Positions 11,560-24,553 are shown, counted from the first letter of the stretch. The stretch: DNA of 64,000 nucleotides from Platycnemis pennipes (GCA_933228895.1 OW121849.1:126732849-126796848), one strand, 5' to 3'. Program-made: numbers and translations. The notes: a model not told the origin generated them from the sequence alone.

Positions 11560-13960
11560 ATAACTTTGCTTGAACTCTAACGTGTTCGATTTCATTTGGC
11601 ATTCGTTGAGTTTCACATTAGTTGGATAAATAGCATTTGTTATTTTTAAAGGTCAGGACTTTAAGGACTTTGATCCACAGTCATGAAGTTATATTAGCCA
11701 AAAATCAAAGTAAACAGAGTTACCGACGTTGCCTTTCATGATGGATCCTCGGGCTGCGATAATATCTTTTCCATTGGAGAGTAGTATGTACAAGCAAATA
11801 GATGTGTTTCAATGCGATTCCTGATTTTTCATATTTTTTCTCAGAAGAAAGATATGAGAAGCATTTATATATAATTCTATATAGTTTTCTCTTATTCGGA
11901 ATACCTTGGCTGTCTCCATTTACAATCCAGAGTCTATGTTACCAGCCTCTTAGTACTTATTTGCACTCATTAATAATGTACATCAGTCATTGATTCAAAG
12001 AGATAAAACACCGTGACACCATGTACATTCGTTATTCATTGCCCTTTATTAGTAATTTTTCGAGGTCCTTTAATTTTGATGAGAATATACAGGTATGGTA
12101 GTTATATCCTCCCTTTAGGTTTTGAGTTTGAATCTACAATTGAGCCTATTAATATGCACTGGCAGGACGTTGGAGACTGGAGCTAAGCATCCCAACTCAG
12201 TCTCATCTCTTAACTAAATTCCAAGACAATATTTTCACTTATGGCGTTATAAACTTTTTGCGAACTCCAACTCACTGTGGTATTTTGGACCATGATCATA
12301 AAATAAGAGAAATTGATTGCGGAACCAACAAAATCAAAATGTTGTTTCCTCTTACAATTAGGAATATGAATAGTGGAAAATGTGTTCACACAAGTGTATC
12401 AACGATAGCATAGGTAGTTTCTTGTTGGTATTAGGACTTTAAGCTATCCTAACTGACAGCATATTTCTGCATGCTTGTTTAGCAATTTTAATCTTTTTTT
12501 AAATTGTGAAGTTTGAACTGGAATGCAGTTGCTGGCCCTTTTTAAGCATGAATTGTAATGCATGTTTGGTGTGAATTCACCCCCTGCCAACACACCTTTA
12601 TGGTGGGATAGATTTAGATGACAGTTCGCTCCATACCCAGCGTTCATTTCAGATACTAAAAGAAAGAAGGCTTGCAAATGGTTGACTCTTTTGAGGTCAG
12701 ATTGAACCATCCACGGAATATCATTTTCGGATGGGCTTATTCTAGTCTTTGCATGTTTCTTTGTACGTTCCGCTGGTAAGGTACAAGTTGCCAAATATAA
12801 ATTTCGATTTATATTTTTTTCGCTTAGCGAGTTTTCTTTTACCTCCAGTAAATCTCACAAATATGGGGTTACTAGAATATCAGTCGCTAGTGAATATCGA
12901 AGGATACCCACATGGCGAGAAATAAAGTTAGTAGAAAAACTATGAAATTGATAAATCAAAATTGCTAACATGATCAAATACACCCGATTAATATAGCGAT
13001 GTTATGATACAATGGCGCGCTTCTAATCACGAGATTCTTGAGCGCCACTCTCTTACGCGGCGTCAAACTTTCACATACGTAATAATATACGTGTATCAGG
13101 ATTTTATCCACTTCCTGCTTCTGCGTGTGGGACGGCGGGGAAATGACAAACCAAAGCGTAAAAATCACATCCCTTCGAAAGAAGAAATGAGGCCTCACTG
13201 ACATCCGCGACTCGAGGCTTTGTAACCTTTCAGAAGACAAGTCCATTCATTACTCGCTCTTCCTTTAAAGCTGACTGGAAAGAATACATACATTCACTTA
13301 CGATAATTATTTCCTCACTAAATAGAGGAAATTCCATTCCCGTCGCGAATTACTGGAAGTAATCTCCATCCATCTTCTTCTATAATAGTCTCCCGGCCTG
13401 TTTGAATTCAACCACAGCCTTCACCAGCCTACGGATGCCATATTCCTTTATTCTTGCACAACCACTTTTAGTTACACTGTTGGAAAATTTATGGCATTAT
13501 AAAACGTCATTTTCCAATAGCACATTTCATGAGCATTTCCTTTAGAGTTCCTTATCATTAAACTTTTGTTCCAAACATTTGTAATAAAACCTCTAATTCA
13601 AGACCTGCAGTCTTACGACGTACTTTGCTCTCTAAAGTTTTCAATGACCTCATGTACCAAATCGTATCCATCTATGCATCTTACGTGTACATTATGAATT
13701 ACTGAGTTCTTCTCAGGTTTTTTCTCTAAAACACTACAGATACAAATGATCGCTTAGAGATAACTGACCCTTTTCTGAATATAACAACATGAAAAATGTA
13801 TTTTAAGCGTTGAATTTCATTACAATTTCATTGTTTAAAATTATTTGGAGGCAGCGACCGACAGACTATCGCATACATTAAAAGATATTAAGGCCATTCG
13901 TGCCAGTTAGAACAGGTAAGTAACTGTATATGGGTAAGAAACTTTCAAGGTGGAGTAACC
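11560..13960. other. Intergenic, one repeat block, no gene
   Basis: Contains the second copy of the GCATGTTTGGTG block at 12559-12600. The antisense 116-codon frame at 12444-12794 overlaps that repeat and has no recognisable motif, so I treat it as non-genic. Confidence 0.45.
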
Positions 13961-13964
13961 CCGA

Positions 13965-14130
13965 AGTCAACGGTAGCGTACTCTTAACAAAATACGCCAA
14001 GGGTCCGTGGCTTAACGTCCCATCCGACGGACGGAGTGCAGAATTCGAAATGCTCCCTAGTGAGCACCCAAGTGAGAATCGAAATACCGATGCCAAAAGC
14101 TGCCTAAGCCGGAAGTCGAACCCGAGTCCT
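13965..14130 (-). mobile_element. Degraded tRNA-SINE fragment
   Basis: The body block (gtcccatccgacggacggag, complement strand) and a weakened B-box region match the SINE at 4874-5212. The A-box part is eroded and no target duplication is visible. Confidence 0.7.
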
Positions 14131-14234
14131 CACAATGTCCTTGCAAAATCACAAATAACCTCTTGACCGTGACTACCTCCGAGCATCGCTTCGACTACAG
14201 CATTTTTTTATCCGATATCTCGCATTTCTACGTT

Positions 14235-14328
14235 TGTTTTTGAGTAACATGGGTTTAATAGTGTGCGTCATGTAACTAAAATGTTTTTGAGTAAAATGGG
14301 TTAAATAGTGTGCGTCATGTAACTAAAA
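14235..14328. repeat. 47-bp tandem duplication
   Basis: Two adjacent copies of a 47-bp unit (tgtttttgagtaa ... gtcatgtaactaaaa) differ at only a few positions. Confidence 0.85.
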
Positions 14329-14669
14329 TTATTTGAGCAAAATAGAAGAACTTCGGGCGGCAAAATGTGTATCTTACCGGCGCTCCTAATCAGCAATGAA
14401 ATTGACGCAACAGAATTCACAGATGCAATAGCAGCCAGAGGCTGTCAGTTTTATGGAAACACTTTGCTGGCATAGAATGCATCGAATTGCCGTAAAAAAG
14501 GAGACCAACCTTGAATGGAGGAATATTTGGGAGAATAATCTCGACGGTCCATTTCATGGTTGCACATATTTGAGAATTTTCGGACCCTGAGAGGTGCATA
14601 TCGAGAGGAGAGGGACGAGAGCCTGCGAAGGAGTAAAACGTGGATGACCGAGGGCTTACGTGTCTCCTT

Positions 14670-14880
14670 ATCAATTATCATCAATCCAGAGACCAATTTG
14701 ATGCAGCTCTCCGCTAAATGCTTCTATCAGATAGCCTGCACGAATCTACTATTTTTTCTTCTTTCATTACTCTCTCATTCATCTCATCCGAGGAGTTCGC
14801 TGTTTTTCCCATTTACTTTACCCTCGACGACGGTTTCGTGAGGCCATCGTTTCTCAAGATATAAGTACGACTACGTTTTC
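14670..14880 (-). mobile_element. LINE 3' fragment
   Basis: On the complement the sequence matches the C-terminal coding end of the main LINE family (GHI/LRH-like region, then the SNQS-type end). It is diverged and frameshifted, about 200 bp. Confidence 0.6.
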
Positions 14881-15499
14881 TCGTACTCGACTCAGTTTTT
14901 TCATATTTCTTTTTCTCCTGCTCTTCTTAAAACTTCACTAATGCTCACTTAGCCCATCCACTCAATCTGCAAGTATCAGCGTTGTTAATCAATAGGTCTA
15001 ACAAGATGTTTTTAACTGAAATATGAAAACGAAATTCATTGCGCAGAATGCATTCTTCAGTCCATGCAATCTAATTAGTGAGAAGTTCAATGAGCGTTTA
15101 GCCATTTTTTCATCGTGTTTCAAAATTATATTTGTAATCTAAAACGAGGGGTAAGATAACTTGTTTTGTTTTTACGAAACGTGATCGTATTGTTATCCAT
15201 TCAATGGTCTCACTTTTCACTTCTCCTTGCCCACCGCCAAAATTTCTCAAGAGGAAGATCAGGCCCTAGGACTGTTATCTGTATCTCTGGAGAGCCTCGT
15301 AGTTCGTCAAATTATTCGGGAGGAAGGAAATTCATTTAACTCGGGACGTAGGTCTATGATTCGTCCCCCCCCCCCTCCCCGCCTGCTAGACGCCCCGACC
15401 TTTACCACACTGATTAAAATAACTGAGTGCATTACTATGAGCTGCCTTAAAATGGTGCCAACAGTATCTACTGTGACGAAAATGTCTGAGGGACGATGG

Positions 15500-16080
15500 G
15501 TGGCGAGGCACTTCTCGGAACTAGCGTTTTCCCTGCCCATTTGAGGAATTTTCGAGAAACGATGACGTCACGGCCCCTGAGGTCTCGATCGGAAAGGTTA
15601 CACGCATTGTCCTCAAGAGAGAATGGGCGAGAGGACGAATATGCAATCAAGGGCGGTCCTCAATTCCGCGCTGCGACGACGACGTCGCGATGCTCCCCCA
15701 CGCCTCTCTCTCTCGAAGCGACAACGATGCCTCCCCATCATCTCTCTGCGGTCTTCTTCCCCGCCGACGACGACGACCAAGGCCGGCCGGGTGAGCGTGG
15801 GATATCCCAGCAGGCGGCCACCCATCCTCCCGTTCCCCAGACCATTAGCACACACAACATCCGCCTCTCCTCCGGAGAAACGTCACGCGCGAGCTGGTCA
15901 ATGACTAATCTCGACGCTTTTAAGACCGTGGGGATTTTCATTCCTATCCCCAGCGCGCCGAGGCAAATATGCCCCGCCGTTCATACAACAACGGGTCGAC
16001 CTTTCACGCGTCATTCATCGGAAGCTCAGTCCGTGAACGTAAAGCGCTATCGCCTTCATCCGATGCTGTTTTTTTTGCTT
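15500..16080 (+). promoter_or_regulatory. CpG-rich patch with long non-familial frames
   Basis: GC-rich, with CGACGACGACG-type runs. A 204-codon plus-strand frame (15496-16110) spans it, and two other frames overlap it on both strands. The predicted peptides are Ser/Arg/Pro-rich with no recognisable domain, so length probably reflects low stop-codon density. A donor-like CCGG|GTGAGC occurs near 15790. It could be a promoter or first exon, or a real lineage-specific coding exon; I cannot decide. Confidence 0.28.
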
Positions 16081-16119
16081 ATGTCTTCATCCAAGAATAG
16101 CAGCCTTTGAAAATACATA

Positions 16120-17580
16120 TCGTTTTTTAATTCCATCATCCAATACGCCATTCGATCACAAAATCATTCCTCAATCTTTTTTATACTTAAGTTGGCACTT
16201 TTCCTGGATACAACACTTTGTAATAAACTTATCTTTATAGCTCAAGAGATCATAAATAGAAAACATTCACTCATGCATCGCAGTTTACCCTTTTTAAAGT
16301 CTTAACCAAAAAGGTGTATTCAATCACAGATTATCCAACAACTTCACTCAATTAAATTAAAGGGATTCATTTCTACATTTGTCTAAGCAGGAAGCATTAA
16401 TGTGACGAAAGTTATGGAGATAAAAATTGTAATTGAGCTCAGAGCTGGTTTTCCCAGTATATTAAGGAAAATTAATTCATATGGAAACTTTCAGATGGAT
16501 GTAACTATATACGGCCACTCTCGAGACGTTTAGTTCAAAGCTTTCATTTACATATTAGTTGAAATCAAAAAAATTCTCAAAAATGCGCTAGCTATTTTTG
16601 TGGAATATTGAGGCTGGAAGTTGAAATGCAGTTTTTTATTACGAAATTTATTTTCTGTAGCGCACTAGTATCATTAATTTACGGATTTGAGTTTGTTCAC
16701 TGTAAAAATTCCATACTACTCTTCTTTTGGGTGAAGTTCTCTAATTCAGCTGTTAATAGAGGAATGCAGGACAGCCCTGCAGCAAATTTTTGAGCTCTAA
16801 AAAAAGCTGCCAACTACACCTTAGGTATATTTCCCATCTCATACCCACTCCTCCCTCTTATATCCATTAAATAATGCAACATTTGAGTAAAAAACAGCAT
16901 TTCTCTCAACTATCTCGATTCGTACAATGCTATCAGTAGAACTGTATTTTAAGTCGCTCCAACGGCATCGGCAAATACGAGCCCACACTCAAGTCATTCA
17001 TTTAAACGCTACTGGTTTATTTATTTGATTTATCCACATACTGATCTTTTTTTTTACTCAGAGGCCAATGCATGTGCAAAGATAGCTCCTTGATCCTTTG
17101 AAAATAAATATGCATGTCCTATTGACAATCATTTTATATCTACCTATACGGTAACTGCCGTAGATCCAACTCTGCAACCTGTAGATGCGATGAACTAATT
17201 CCATGTCATTAGTGCATGTTTGGTGATCTTCACCCCTTGCAATACACTCTCGCGGTTGCGTGCAGGCTGTTGCGTAGATGTAGATGAACTGCTACCCATT
17301 ATATACATAAGTAAGAATTTTATGGCTACCAAGCGAGCACTCATAATTTTTGAATAATAAAATAACTTCGCAAATTACAACAGCCTCATTGAAGGTGATT
17401 GCCCAGAAGTACAATTCTCCTTGTTAATGAGATTAATCATAATTTCCCCTTCTCAACATTATTCAAAAGGATAATTTCCCCTGATGTATTAGCACCAACT
17501 GCATGCACTATTAGAAAATAACATAGGTCGGAACTAACGAGATTCTTTAAGTATTATTATGAGGTTTTTTGGGAATACAA
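16120..17580. other. AT-rich intergenic with one dispersed repeat
   Basis: Third copy of the GCATGTTTGGTG block at about 17212-17290, here followed by tagatgtagatg, probably a SINE tail. No gene recognised. Confidence 0.45.
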
Positions 17581-17582
17581 TG

Positions 17583-17700
17583 AGCTGGAGCGACTACAGC
17601 GCCTGCCACGGTACTCAGATCGTTAACCCAAGGGCCACAGGTTCGAATCCTTCTTCAGGAATGAATTTTGTGTTTTTCTTAGTTATAAGATTAGGTTAGG
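17583..17700 (+). mobile_element. tRNA-like SINE head
   Basis: A perfect B-box (ggttcgaatcc) near 17639 lies about 55 nt after an A-box-like region (gagctggagcgactacag). No cloverleaf with a closed acceptor stem can be drawn, so this is a SINE relic rather than a tRNA gene. Confidence 0.45.
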
Positions 17701-17759
17701 CGGTGCAATACAATCTGCGCGGTTGAAGCACCTAAAAATCAAACTCTAATCTACAACTA

Positions 17760-19850
17760 CGGTTCAGTAAGATTGCGACTAGTACAGCAATTTATAGCAT
17801 TTTTTTCAGAAATACCTATTAATTAGAATAGCCCAAAGAAAAAGAAGGGAGACCAGAGTTCACCAAACTTTCCATTTTCAGCAATCCCTTCTCACTGAGA
17901 TTTCTAGGTTAGATTATTTCTAGGTTTCGGCTTTCATGAGGTTAGAATAACTTTCAAAAACCAGATATTGGACTCTCGGATATAGAGAATATAAAACCAA
18001 ATCAATTGAACCAGTTCAATTGAAAAGAATCGGATGTCTCACCTCTAAGTCTCCGGCCAATGAAATGACTACGAGGTTCATGAAAACGAAATTTTAGCTT
18101 CAATGATGCTCAATATGAGGATTTTAATCGCCAGTTAACGTGAAGTCGTTTCCTTCAACCTCATTCTCTCCGTAAGTGAGACCCCATTGACTCCACTCCC
18201 ATCTTCGCTCGCGAATCTCTTGCGTTCACTACATTCCGCCGTCAAGGAACATTACCAATGAATATGGCGCACATTAGCCGGGGAAACATCTTTGAACTTC
18301 CCTCCTTGTACCTTTCCACATCATTTAAGACGACTACATTATTCATTCCGAGCCCTATCAAAGGCTTCTATTCATCTGAAAGATGAGGGCGTGAAATACA
18401 CTAAGTCCGCAGGAAAGGGGAAGGAAGAACGCTCTCTTGAAGAGAGGAGAATGAGGTGCTAGCGAAGAGAACACAATTTTTAAAGTTATTGAAATTTCTC
18501 CGAGAGTTTTCATTAAATAGCACTACAGATGAAATTCCCAATTTTTTGTCTGAAGGTCTCTGTCTATTGTGATTTATGCAATAATACTGGCTAAATACAA
18601 TATTAATCATATCGAATGAACGTGAGTAACCACTGTATGAAGCGCTTGGTTATGTATAAAACCTTAACAGAAAAACAGAGGATTCACCATTTGACGCTGA
18701 TAGCAATGTCAATGCTTTTTAACGTGAAGAAAAACTGCATAGAAAAGAAAGAAATTATTAGGAAAGCAAGCGAAATTGTCCACATGCAAACATGTCCAAC
18801 AGTAAAACTAACATACATTTCAAAAGAATCACTTTAAAGCACTTGTGTGAAAGGGCATAAAAATTATCCAAAAATTGGTTGTTTTATAATTTATGATCTT
18901 AAAAACCTTTAGCTTGAAAGAAACATACCGCGTTTATGACCACTGAGTATAAAGGAAATCTATGCTTTTAAATGTTAATTCTTGGGCATCTCAAATTTTT
19001 AGCGCTATTTTAAAGTAAATATTTTAGGTGATCTATTTACCTCAAATGCATATAGTCGCTCTCATAACACATTTTTTTAAATCTATTTCAATCATTTATC
19101 TACATTATCATCATTAAGTGTATCTCCTGCGAATTACTTGGCAGAAGAAAAAAATGGGGACGTTCTATCTCTAGAAGAGTTCCGTTTGTTATGTACCCGA
19201 TGCATGTTTTTTGAGGAAAAACTTCCCTTTTCACTAACCATATAGAATAAATAAATGAGTCCGGGCTTGACTCCTTCACATTCTATCCAAAAGGATAAGA
19301 ACTTGGCCCCCTATATTCTACCGCAGATCTTCAGGTGAACCAACTACAGGCGGAAATTGAATAAGCTTAATTTATCCATCCTCAGTTTTTCACTCTAGGG
19401 ATCCGTGGGTAAAGACACTGTATCTCAAACGTAAACCCAGTGCAAAATCTGGTACAGTTAATATTATTCCAGAATACCGAGAGGATGATTCCAACACGGG
19501 GTTCCTCACCACCCTCCTCATCCCCCATCCATTTACACCTCTCATTTCTGTTTGATGAACTATTTTGCGAAAGACCAACTCGCTAAGAGGGACTTGAATT
19601 CCCAATTGCACCAAATAAGAATCACAAAATGTTCAAACATCCATATTTACTTTCATAAAAAATCACAAGCATTATTTTTTTACGCAGTGATTATGAAAAA
19701 TTCTATTCTCGATCAACAAATTTTGGTCAGCCAATTATAAATCTGTTTACCTGGTATGAATACTCAAAAAGACTGATATATTATTCTTAAAATTCTTTTC
19801 GATGACTTAAAGTGACTTAAAAAACATAAATGAATTTGGTCTGATGCAGT
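17760..19850. other. Intergenic, nothing recognised
   Basis: Open frames at 18616-18837, 19390-19614 and 19552-19740 lack motifs or splice context. Confidence 0.45.
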
Positions 19851-19863
19851 TAGTATACCATGG

Positions 19864-20135
19864 CAGGCACGTAGCCAGAAATTTACTTCGGGGGGGGGGG
19901 GGGGGGGGACTAAGTCTTGCGTCACTTGAAACAAATCAGCCTTGCCCATTCGGTGCCTACATGTTACAAATCTCTTCCCTTAGGTTTCGGCGCTTGGTAT
20001 TTACTTTTACAGTGCCCATACTTATCTCTTCCCACTAGTAAAGTTCACTGCTAAAATCAGAACAACAAAATTATCGGGAAAAAATTTCGGGGGGGGCTGA
20101 AGCAACATAAGTACTCCCCCCCGGCTATTTGCCTG
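19864..20135. mobile_element. hAT-like MITE with G-run ends
   Basis: The ends are CAGGCACGTAGCC (left) and the complement of CAGGCAAATAGCC (right). The flanking 8-mers taccatgg and tgtcatgg agree at 6 of 8 positions, consistent with a decayed 8-bp hAT duplication. Both ends carry a subterminal ttcggggg run, with 19 consecutive G at 19890-19908. There is no coding capacity. Confidence 0.7.
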
Positions 20136-20848
20136 TGTCATGGTATACTTGTCATGATAGAGGTCCAAATGGAGTAAGTTTGCATATACACCCATATCCA
20201 CATGAAAGACTTTCAGGAAATTAGAGAAAAATATCGTGGAGCCAATTCAGGAAGGAATTATAAAAAACACAGAGGAAATATAGCAACGTATGAAGGAATA
20301 AAACACAAGTTGAGAGTTTTGGCACCATATCTTTTCATCAAACCACAGCGGCACAGGAAAAGAAACAAGTCCTTCCGTATGTGAATTTCACACGTCGTAG
20401 GACTTAATACTTGATGAGCCCTACGCTGCCGACCTGAACGACCTTCCGTCCGAGCACTGTAGTTTGGCGGCATGCGCAATATAAGATCGAGCAGATCTCT
20501 AATTTGGGACGATTCAAAACCGGACGGGGTGGAGGGACGGCTGGATTTCCTTTCTCATCGGATTTCGAATTAAACTGCTTGGATGTTAATTTTGGGTTTC
20601 CCCGCTCGTTATTCTGGTGGCGTTGCCATTCCTCCCATTCGAGTTTTTTTTAATCGCGGCCCATAATTTCAGCTTCATCAAACACCCAGGAAGACGGGCA
20701 CTGACAGGGGTCATAATGGGTGGCATTCGTATGCCGTCTGATAGACTGATGAAAAGAATGTTCCTTTTACAGCATTAGCAACAACGGCCGAGATTTAATA
20801 AATAGCTACTAGTGCTTTCGCGTCTCCAGAGGACATTTTTATAACGAA

Positions 20849-22793
20849 CTAGCGGAAGCTACCCGTTGAAATTCAACGGGAGTGAAAAACATTGAACTTA
20901 TTTTGTAAGAAAACCACTGTCTGAAGAATACTATTAGCGCGGTCATTTGAGGAGTTGGTGACCAATGTTGTACATAGTGGTCGTTGTAGTAGACACGCTG
21001 ACCGTTTTCTAGGTGCGCGAGGAGATGAGAGACTGTTGGTTCTCTTTATGCATGGAAAATCCAAAAATGGCCCACGCAAACTCATCACCACGTAAAATAG
21101 ATGGCCATCTCGTATTTTCTGTTCTCTTAGCCGTATCTTGAGTGAATAAAACGCTTGATCGCCACGCTTGTGTATATTCATACATTAGCATTTAATGACT
21201 TAATTAAGATAGATTAAGATATGTTTCTCATTCCAATATTTTTGAAAGAGTTCCAGGTAATTTTCAAGAACTGTTGCCTCCTTACCCTCCTATCGTGAAG
21301 AATAGCCTGTCGTTCATCTTCAGTTTGGGTTTGACGTTAAGCAGCATGCCTCTCCGCGTCGACTACAATTGTCGCCTGTGGCTCTTCATGATTTTCCAAA
21401 TGCCGTTGGGAAGCGTGTCTTACAGCCTCCCGCTCCCTTCGCTTGTGCCGCACATCAGGATTTTCCATGTGGCGCAGGGATGCGTGTGTTGCAGCATCCC
21501 GCACCCTTCGCGCCCACCGCTCTTCAGGATCTTCCAATTGGCGTTGGGAAGCGTGTCTTACAGCATCCAGCTCTTTTCGCACGTGCCGTCTTCGGGAGTT
21601 TCATTATATCGTTGCTGGGCATTTCTTTGAGCATCCAAATCCAATCTATTTCGTTTTTCCTGCGAGGACTCATTTTCTCGCAGAGAAGACATTCCTCTTG
21701 CTTTAGATGATTTTACCGAAAGGTTGCTCTTTTTTCTTTTAGGCATTTTGATGGTGATATCTTTATAAGTCCAAGGAGGAGAAAAACAGCGCCGATTGGG
21801 AGTCTTCAATAGGCACCTTGATTTTGATCAAAAGTAATCTAACTGCACTTTAACACATTTAAGCATATAAAAATACCATGTAACGTTTATAATATAGAAA
21901 TATGTCTAAAGAACAGTTCCCAAACGTAATTAGAGGCAGACGCTTCCACTACGAGTAATACTATGAAGTATTAAACGATAATAAACAACGCGGTGTTTAT
22001 TGTAGCAACTGAGCAACCCTAATCTGCCGACTCAAATCACGTTCAGGTGCACCAACCAAACGGTCATGCAGCGTGAGCAAAAAGTACCTCTATACATATT
22101 CTATGTGGCCCGACTCTCGTACTGGGAAGAAAATTTTTTTACGGTTCTTTACATTACCCGAAAAACGCCACGAGGCGGTGACCATTATTCGTTTCTCTTT
22201 TTTAATTTCCTTTTCAAACCTTAAGAAACGTCAAACATGGGACCCTTGGGACTCTGGGCCCCTCTTATATAGAATTATTTCTACGTGTTATCATGGGCCT
22301 GCAGAAAAACGTGATAGTTAAATGCTAGATGCTTGAATGTCCTTTGAAAATCAAAGGACATTCACACCGATCTCTGGTTGTCAAGGAAATATGCTATTGT
22401 TGATTTCAGAGAAAAATGTGAGATATTTCAGCTAAAAATATGACTTTAAGACAAATACTAATCGTAATAGAAAATCGATTGAAAGAATTAGAAACTTCAT
22501 TTATTCAGCCATCCGATAAAAAAAGTTCCAGCCCTCTGTCTTGAATGGAATTACTTTAAATAAGCAAAAAATGAGACCACTGCGCCAAACTCAATGCCAG
22601 GGACCACCAGGATCCATCTAAGGGCCCATTCAGGGGCTTTTGGGGACCCTGAGGGTATTTTAACATAGCCTATGTTCTGCCCAGACACATTTCCTATCTA
22701 AATACCAAATTTCAGCTCAATCCGTTTAGTAGTTTTTGCGTGATTGAGCAACAGACAGACAGACACCATTACATTTTTATATATTAGTATGGA
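20849..22793 (-). mobile_element. Helitron with both termini
   Basis: The minus-strand 5' end is TCCATACTAATATATAAAAA, preceded by A and followed by the gtctgtctgtctgttgctca block typical of arthropod Helitron 5' ends. The 3' end is a palindromic hairpin (CCCGTTGAA/TTTCAACGGG at about 20862-20880), 10 nt, then CTAG, followed by host T. This fits Helitron rules: insertion between A and T, no target duplication, CTRR end. The 1.95-kb copy keeps only part of the Helitron protein's N terminus. Confidence 0.88.
21337..21810 (-). pseudogene. Helitron protein N-terminal remnant
   Basis: Two adjoining minus-strand frames, offset by a frameshift near 21570, encode a basic start (MPKRKKSNLSVKSSK) and then repeated blocks of the type RHASQR.LEDPEER.ARR (about 30 residues each). 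Such Arg/Glu-rich repeats commonly precede the Rep/helicase region in arthropod Helitron proteins. The Rep (HUH) and PIF1-like helicase domains are absent, so the copy is non-autonomous. Confidence 0.7.
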
Positions 22794-23002
22794 TTTCGTA
22801 TACGAAGAAGTAATAGTTTGAATTTTTCTAAATAAATATTTCAAGGCTACTTAGCCACACCATATAGAATTTTTATGAGTGTATTATTTGAGCGTTATTA
22901 TCTTCTTCACTAATAAGTAGGGCTGTGCGAGCAAGGTTTTTTAAGTCGAGCGAGATCGAGCGAGAATCTCTTTACTTCGATCTCTTTACTTCTGATGAGA
23001 AT

Positions 23003-23062
23003 ATGACGTGATAGTCAAGTGATTAAAGCATTAGGCTACCAGTCGGAGGTTTCGGATTCGAA
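23003..23062 (+). mobile_element. tRNA-like SINE head
   Basis: The A-box-like tagtcaagtgattaa and B-box-like ggattcgaatc are at tRNA spacing. It abuts the start of the 520-bp dispersed repeat. The other copy of that repeat (58047) lacks this head, so the two may be unrelated neighbours. Confidence 0.5.
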
Positions 23063-23605
23063 TCGGGGCGTTTACTCGGAACCGAAATCGCAATTTCGTA
23101 CACGAAATCCATAGATGAAAACAAAAAAAGAATTTTAGTGAAAAAATTAATCTCCTAACCACAACGATTCACTCATAAATCAAAATCAAAATAAGCAAAA
23201 GGTGACGCCCACCGAAAAAGCTGCTGTGATATCATTGACGTCATTTTCCTCCCGTCCTTGACTGCTTATCTTGGAAGCGATGGGAGTGGAGGGGGGTTCT
23301 CGGAAGGTCTGCTCGCACAGATGCTGTCGCAACTGTCTTATTGGCCGAGTCAGCTTTGTCCCCCCCATTGCGATAAAGCAAAGTAGCTTCACGGGCTCAG
23401 TTGTGATTGGACGAAGTCGATATACGTCAGAGGGTGCACCACGCCCATTTTTCCGAAAGGGTTAAAAACATCAGTTTTTCGCCGCTTATAACTCGAGAAA
23501 TAATTGACGGATCAAAAAACGGAAAAATACGGGTCTTTTTATTTTACAAACTCTATCAGATTCGGCAATAAAAAAATATAGTAAACGACCCCATTAGGGA
23601 TATGC
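23063..23605 (+). repeat. 520-bp dispersed repeat, copy 1
   Basis: Direct repeat of 58047-58566, from cgtttactcggaaccgaaat to aacgaccccatt. The last 130 bp (cagtttttcgccgcttataa onward) are nearly identical between copies, while the middle has more changes and indels. No open frame is conserved. The class is unknown. Confidence 0.85.
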
Positions 23606-23609
23606 CTCT

Positions 23610-24540
23610 TTGGATATCCCCAAATAACCCAACTGGCGTGATTACATCAGCGCTCTCTAGGAAACCACTGGCACAAGGATAGGAACTGCTCCCTCGACCC
23701 TGATGATCTCTCTGCCTTTGCTCGGAGTATTTGAATGCCTAACTAACTAGATACACATGTGGGTTAAATAACGTGGCGATTTGTCTGCATACGATGAATT
23801 TATATGGGACCATTTTATAATCTGATAATATTATCTCTTAAAACTTGAACATTTCTGATGCTAAATATTGTAGTACAACGGGTAACCTCACACTAAACAA
23901 AGACCAATTTTTGTGAATGTGTTGTGCACCACTTTGTGATGTAAGATCCCTTCCCCAGAGCGAGAGAAATTCATTAATTTTGAAACAAACTCTCATAACT
24001 ATTTTCATATTCCTATATTATTAACGTAGAACTGAAATGCAATAAATATATTCGGAAACAGGAGAAATATGAATATTTCTCGCTATAATCCTCTTCACGT
24101 TTTCATTTTGAACGTTTACAACAGCCTTGTGTCGTTTCTTTTTGTCTTTTACGGGTAGTATAAAGAAAGAATACGACTATTCTTCACCTATTTAAGTATA
24201 GCATAATACACATCCACGTTTAGCGAACCCTTAGGTCTAGAGAAAAATTTTAATACTGTTATAAATCATCTTATGATTAATACAAGATACTTCATTGCCT
24301 TTAAGGGAGAAAATTGAAGCCACTTCATGAAATAATAAATACAAGGGATGACAAAAGGAAATAAATTACGGTCGTTAGCTTCAAATCTTACGTCTAAGGG
24401 GTCCATTATTTACGTTGCATGAAAAACTTATGCGTTTAAAAATTTTATTTTTACTATCTCTTTCAATTTGCATATTTCTATGATGAATGAACCTGTTCCT
24501 TGCTTGATTTTTTCATAAATGTTAGTAAATCACACATCGG
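23610..24540. other. AT-rich, 3' of ARMC3, nothing recognised
   Basis: No conserved frame or element end. It lies downstream of the ARMC3 stop. Confidence 0.45.
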
Positions 24541-24547
24541 AAATTAT

Positions 24548-24553
24548 TTTATT
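24548..24553 (-). terminator. Candidate ARMC3 polyadenylation signal
   Basis: AATAAA on the minus strand about 250 nt after the ARMC3 stop codon. It is the nearest exact hexamer I found downstream. In AT-rich DNA such hexamers occur by chance, so this is a candidate only. Confidence 0.35.

Noticed and set aside
12444..12794. 116-codon minus-strand frame as a gene
   Set aside because: It overlaps a dispersed repeat block found at two other sites and has no domain signature.
15496..16110. 204-codon plus-strand frame as a protein-coding gene
   Set aside because: It lies in CpG-rich DNA where several overlapping frames on both strands are open, and the peptide shows no domain, signal or family resemblance.
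21274..21710. Plus-strand frames of 113-118 codons
   Set aside because: Antisense shadows of the Arg/Glu-repeat remnant in the Helitron; internal similarity reflects the minus-strand repeats.
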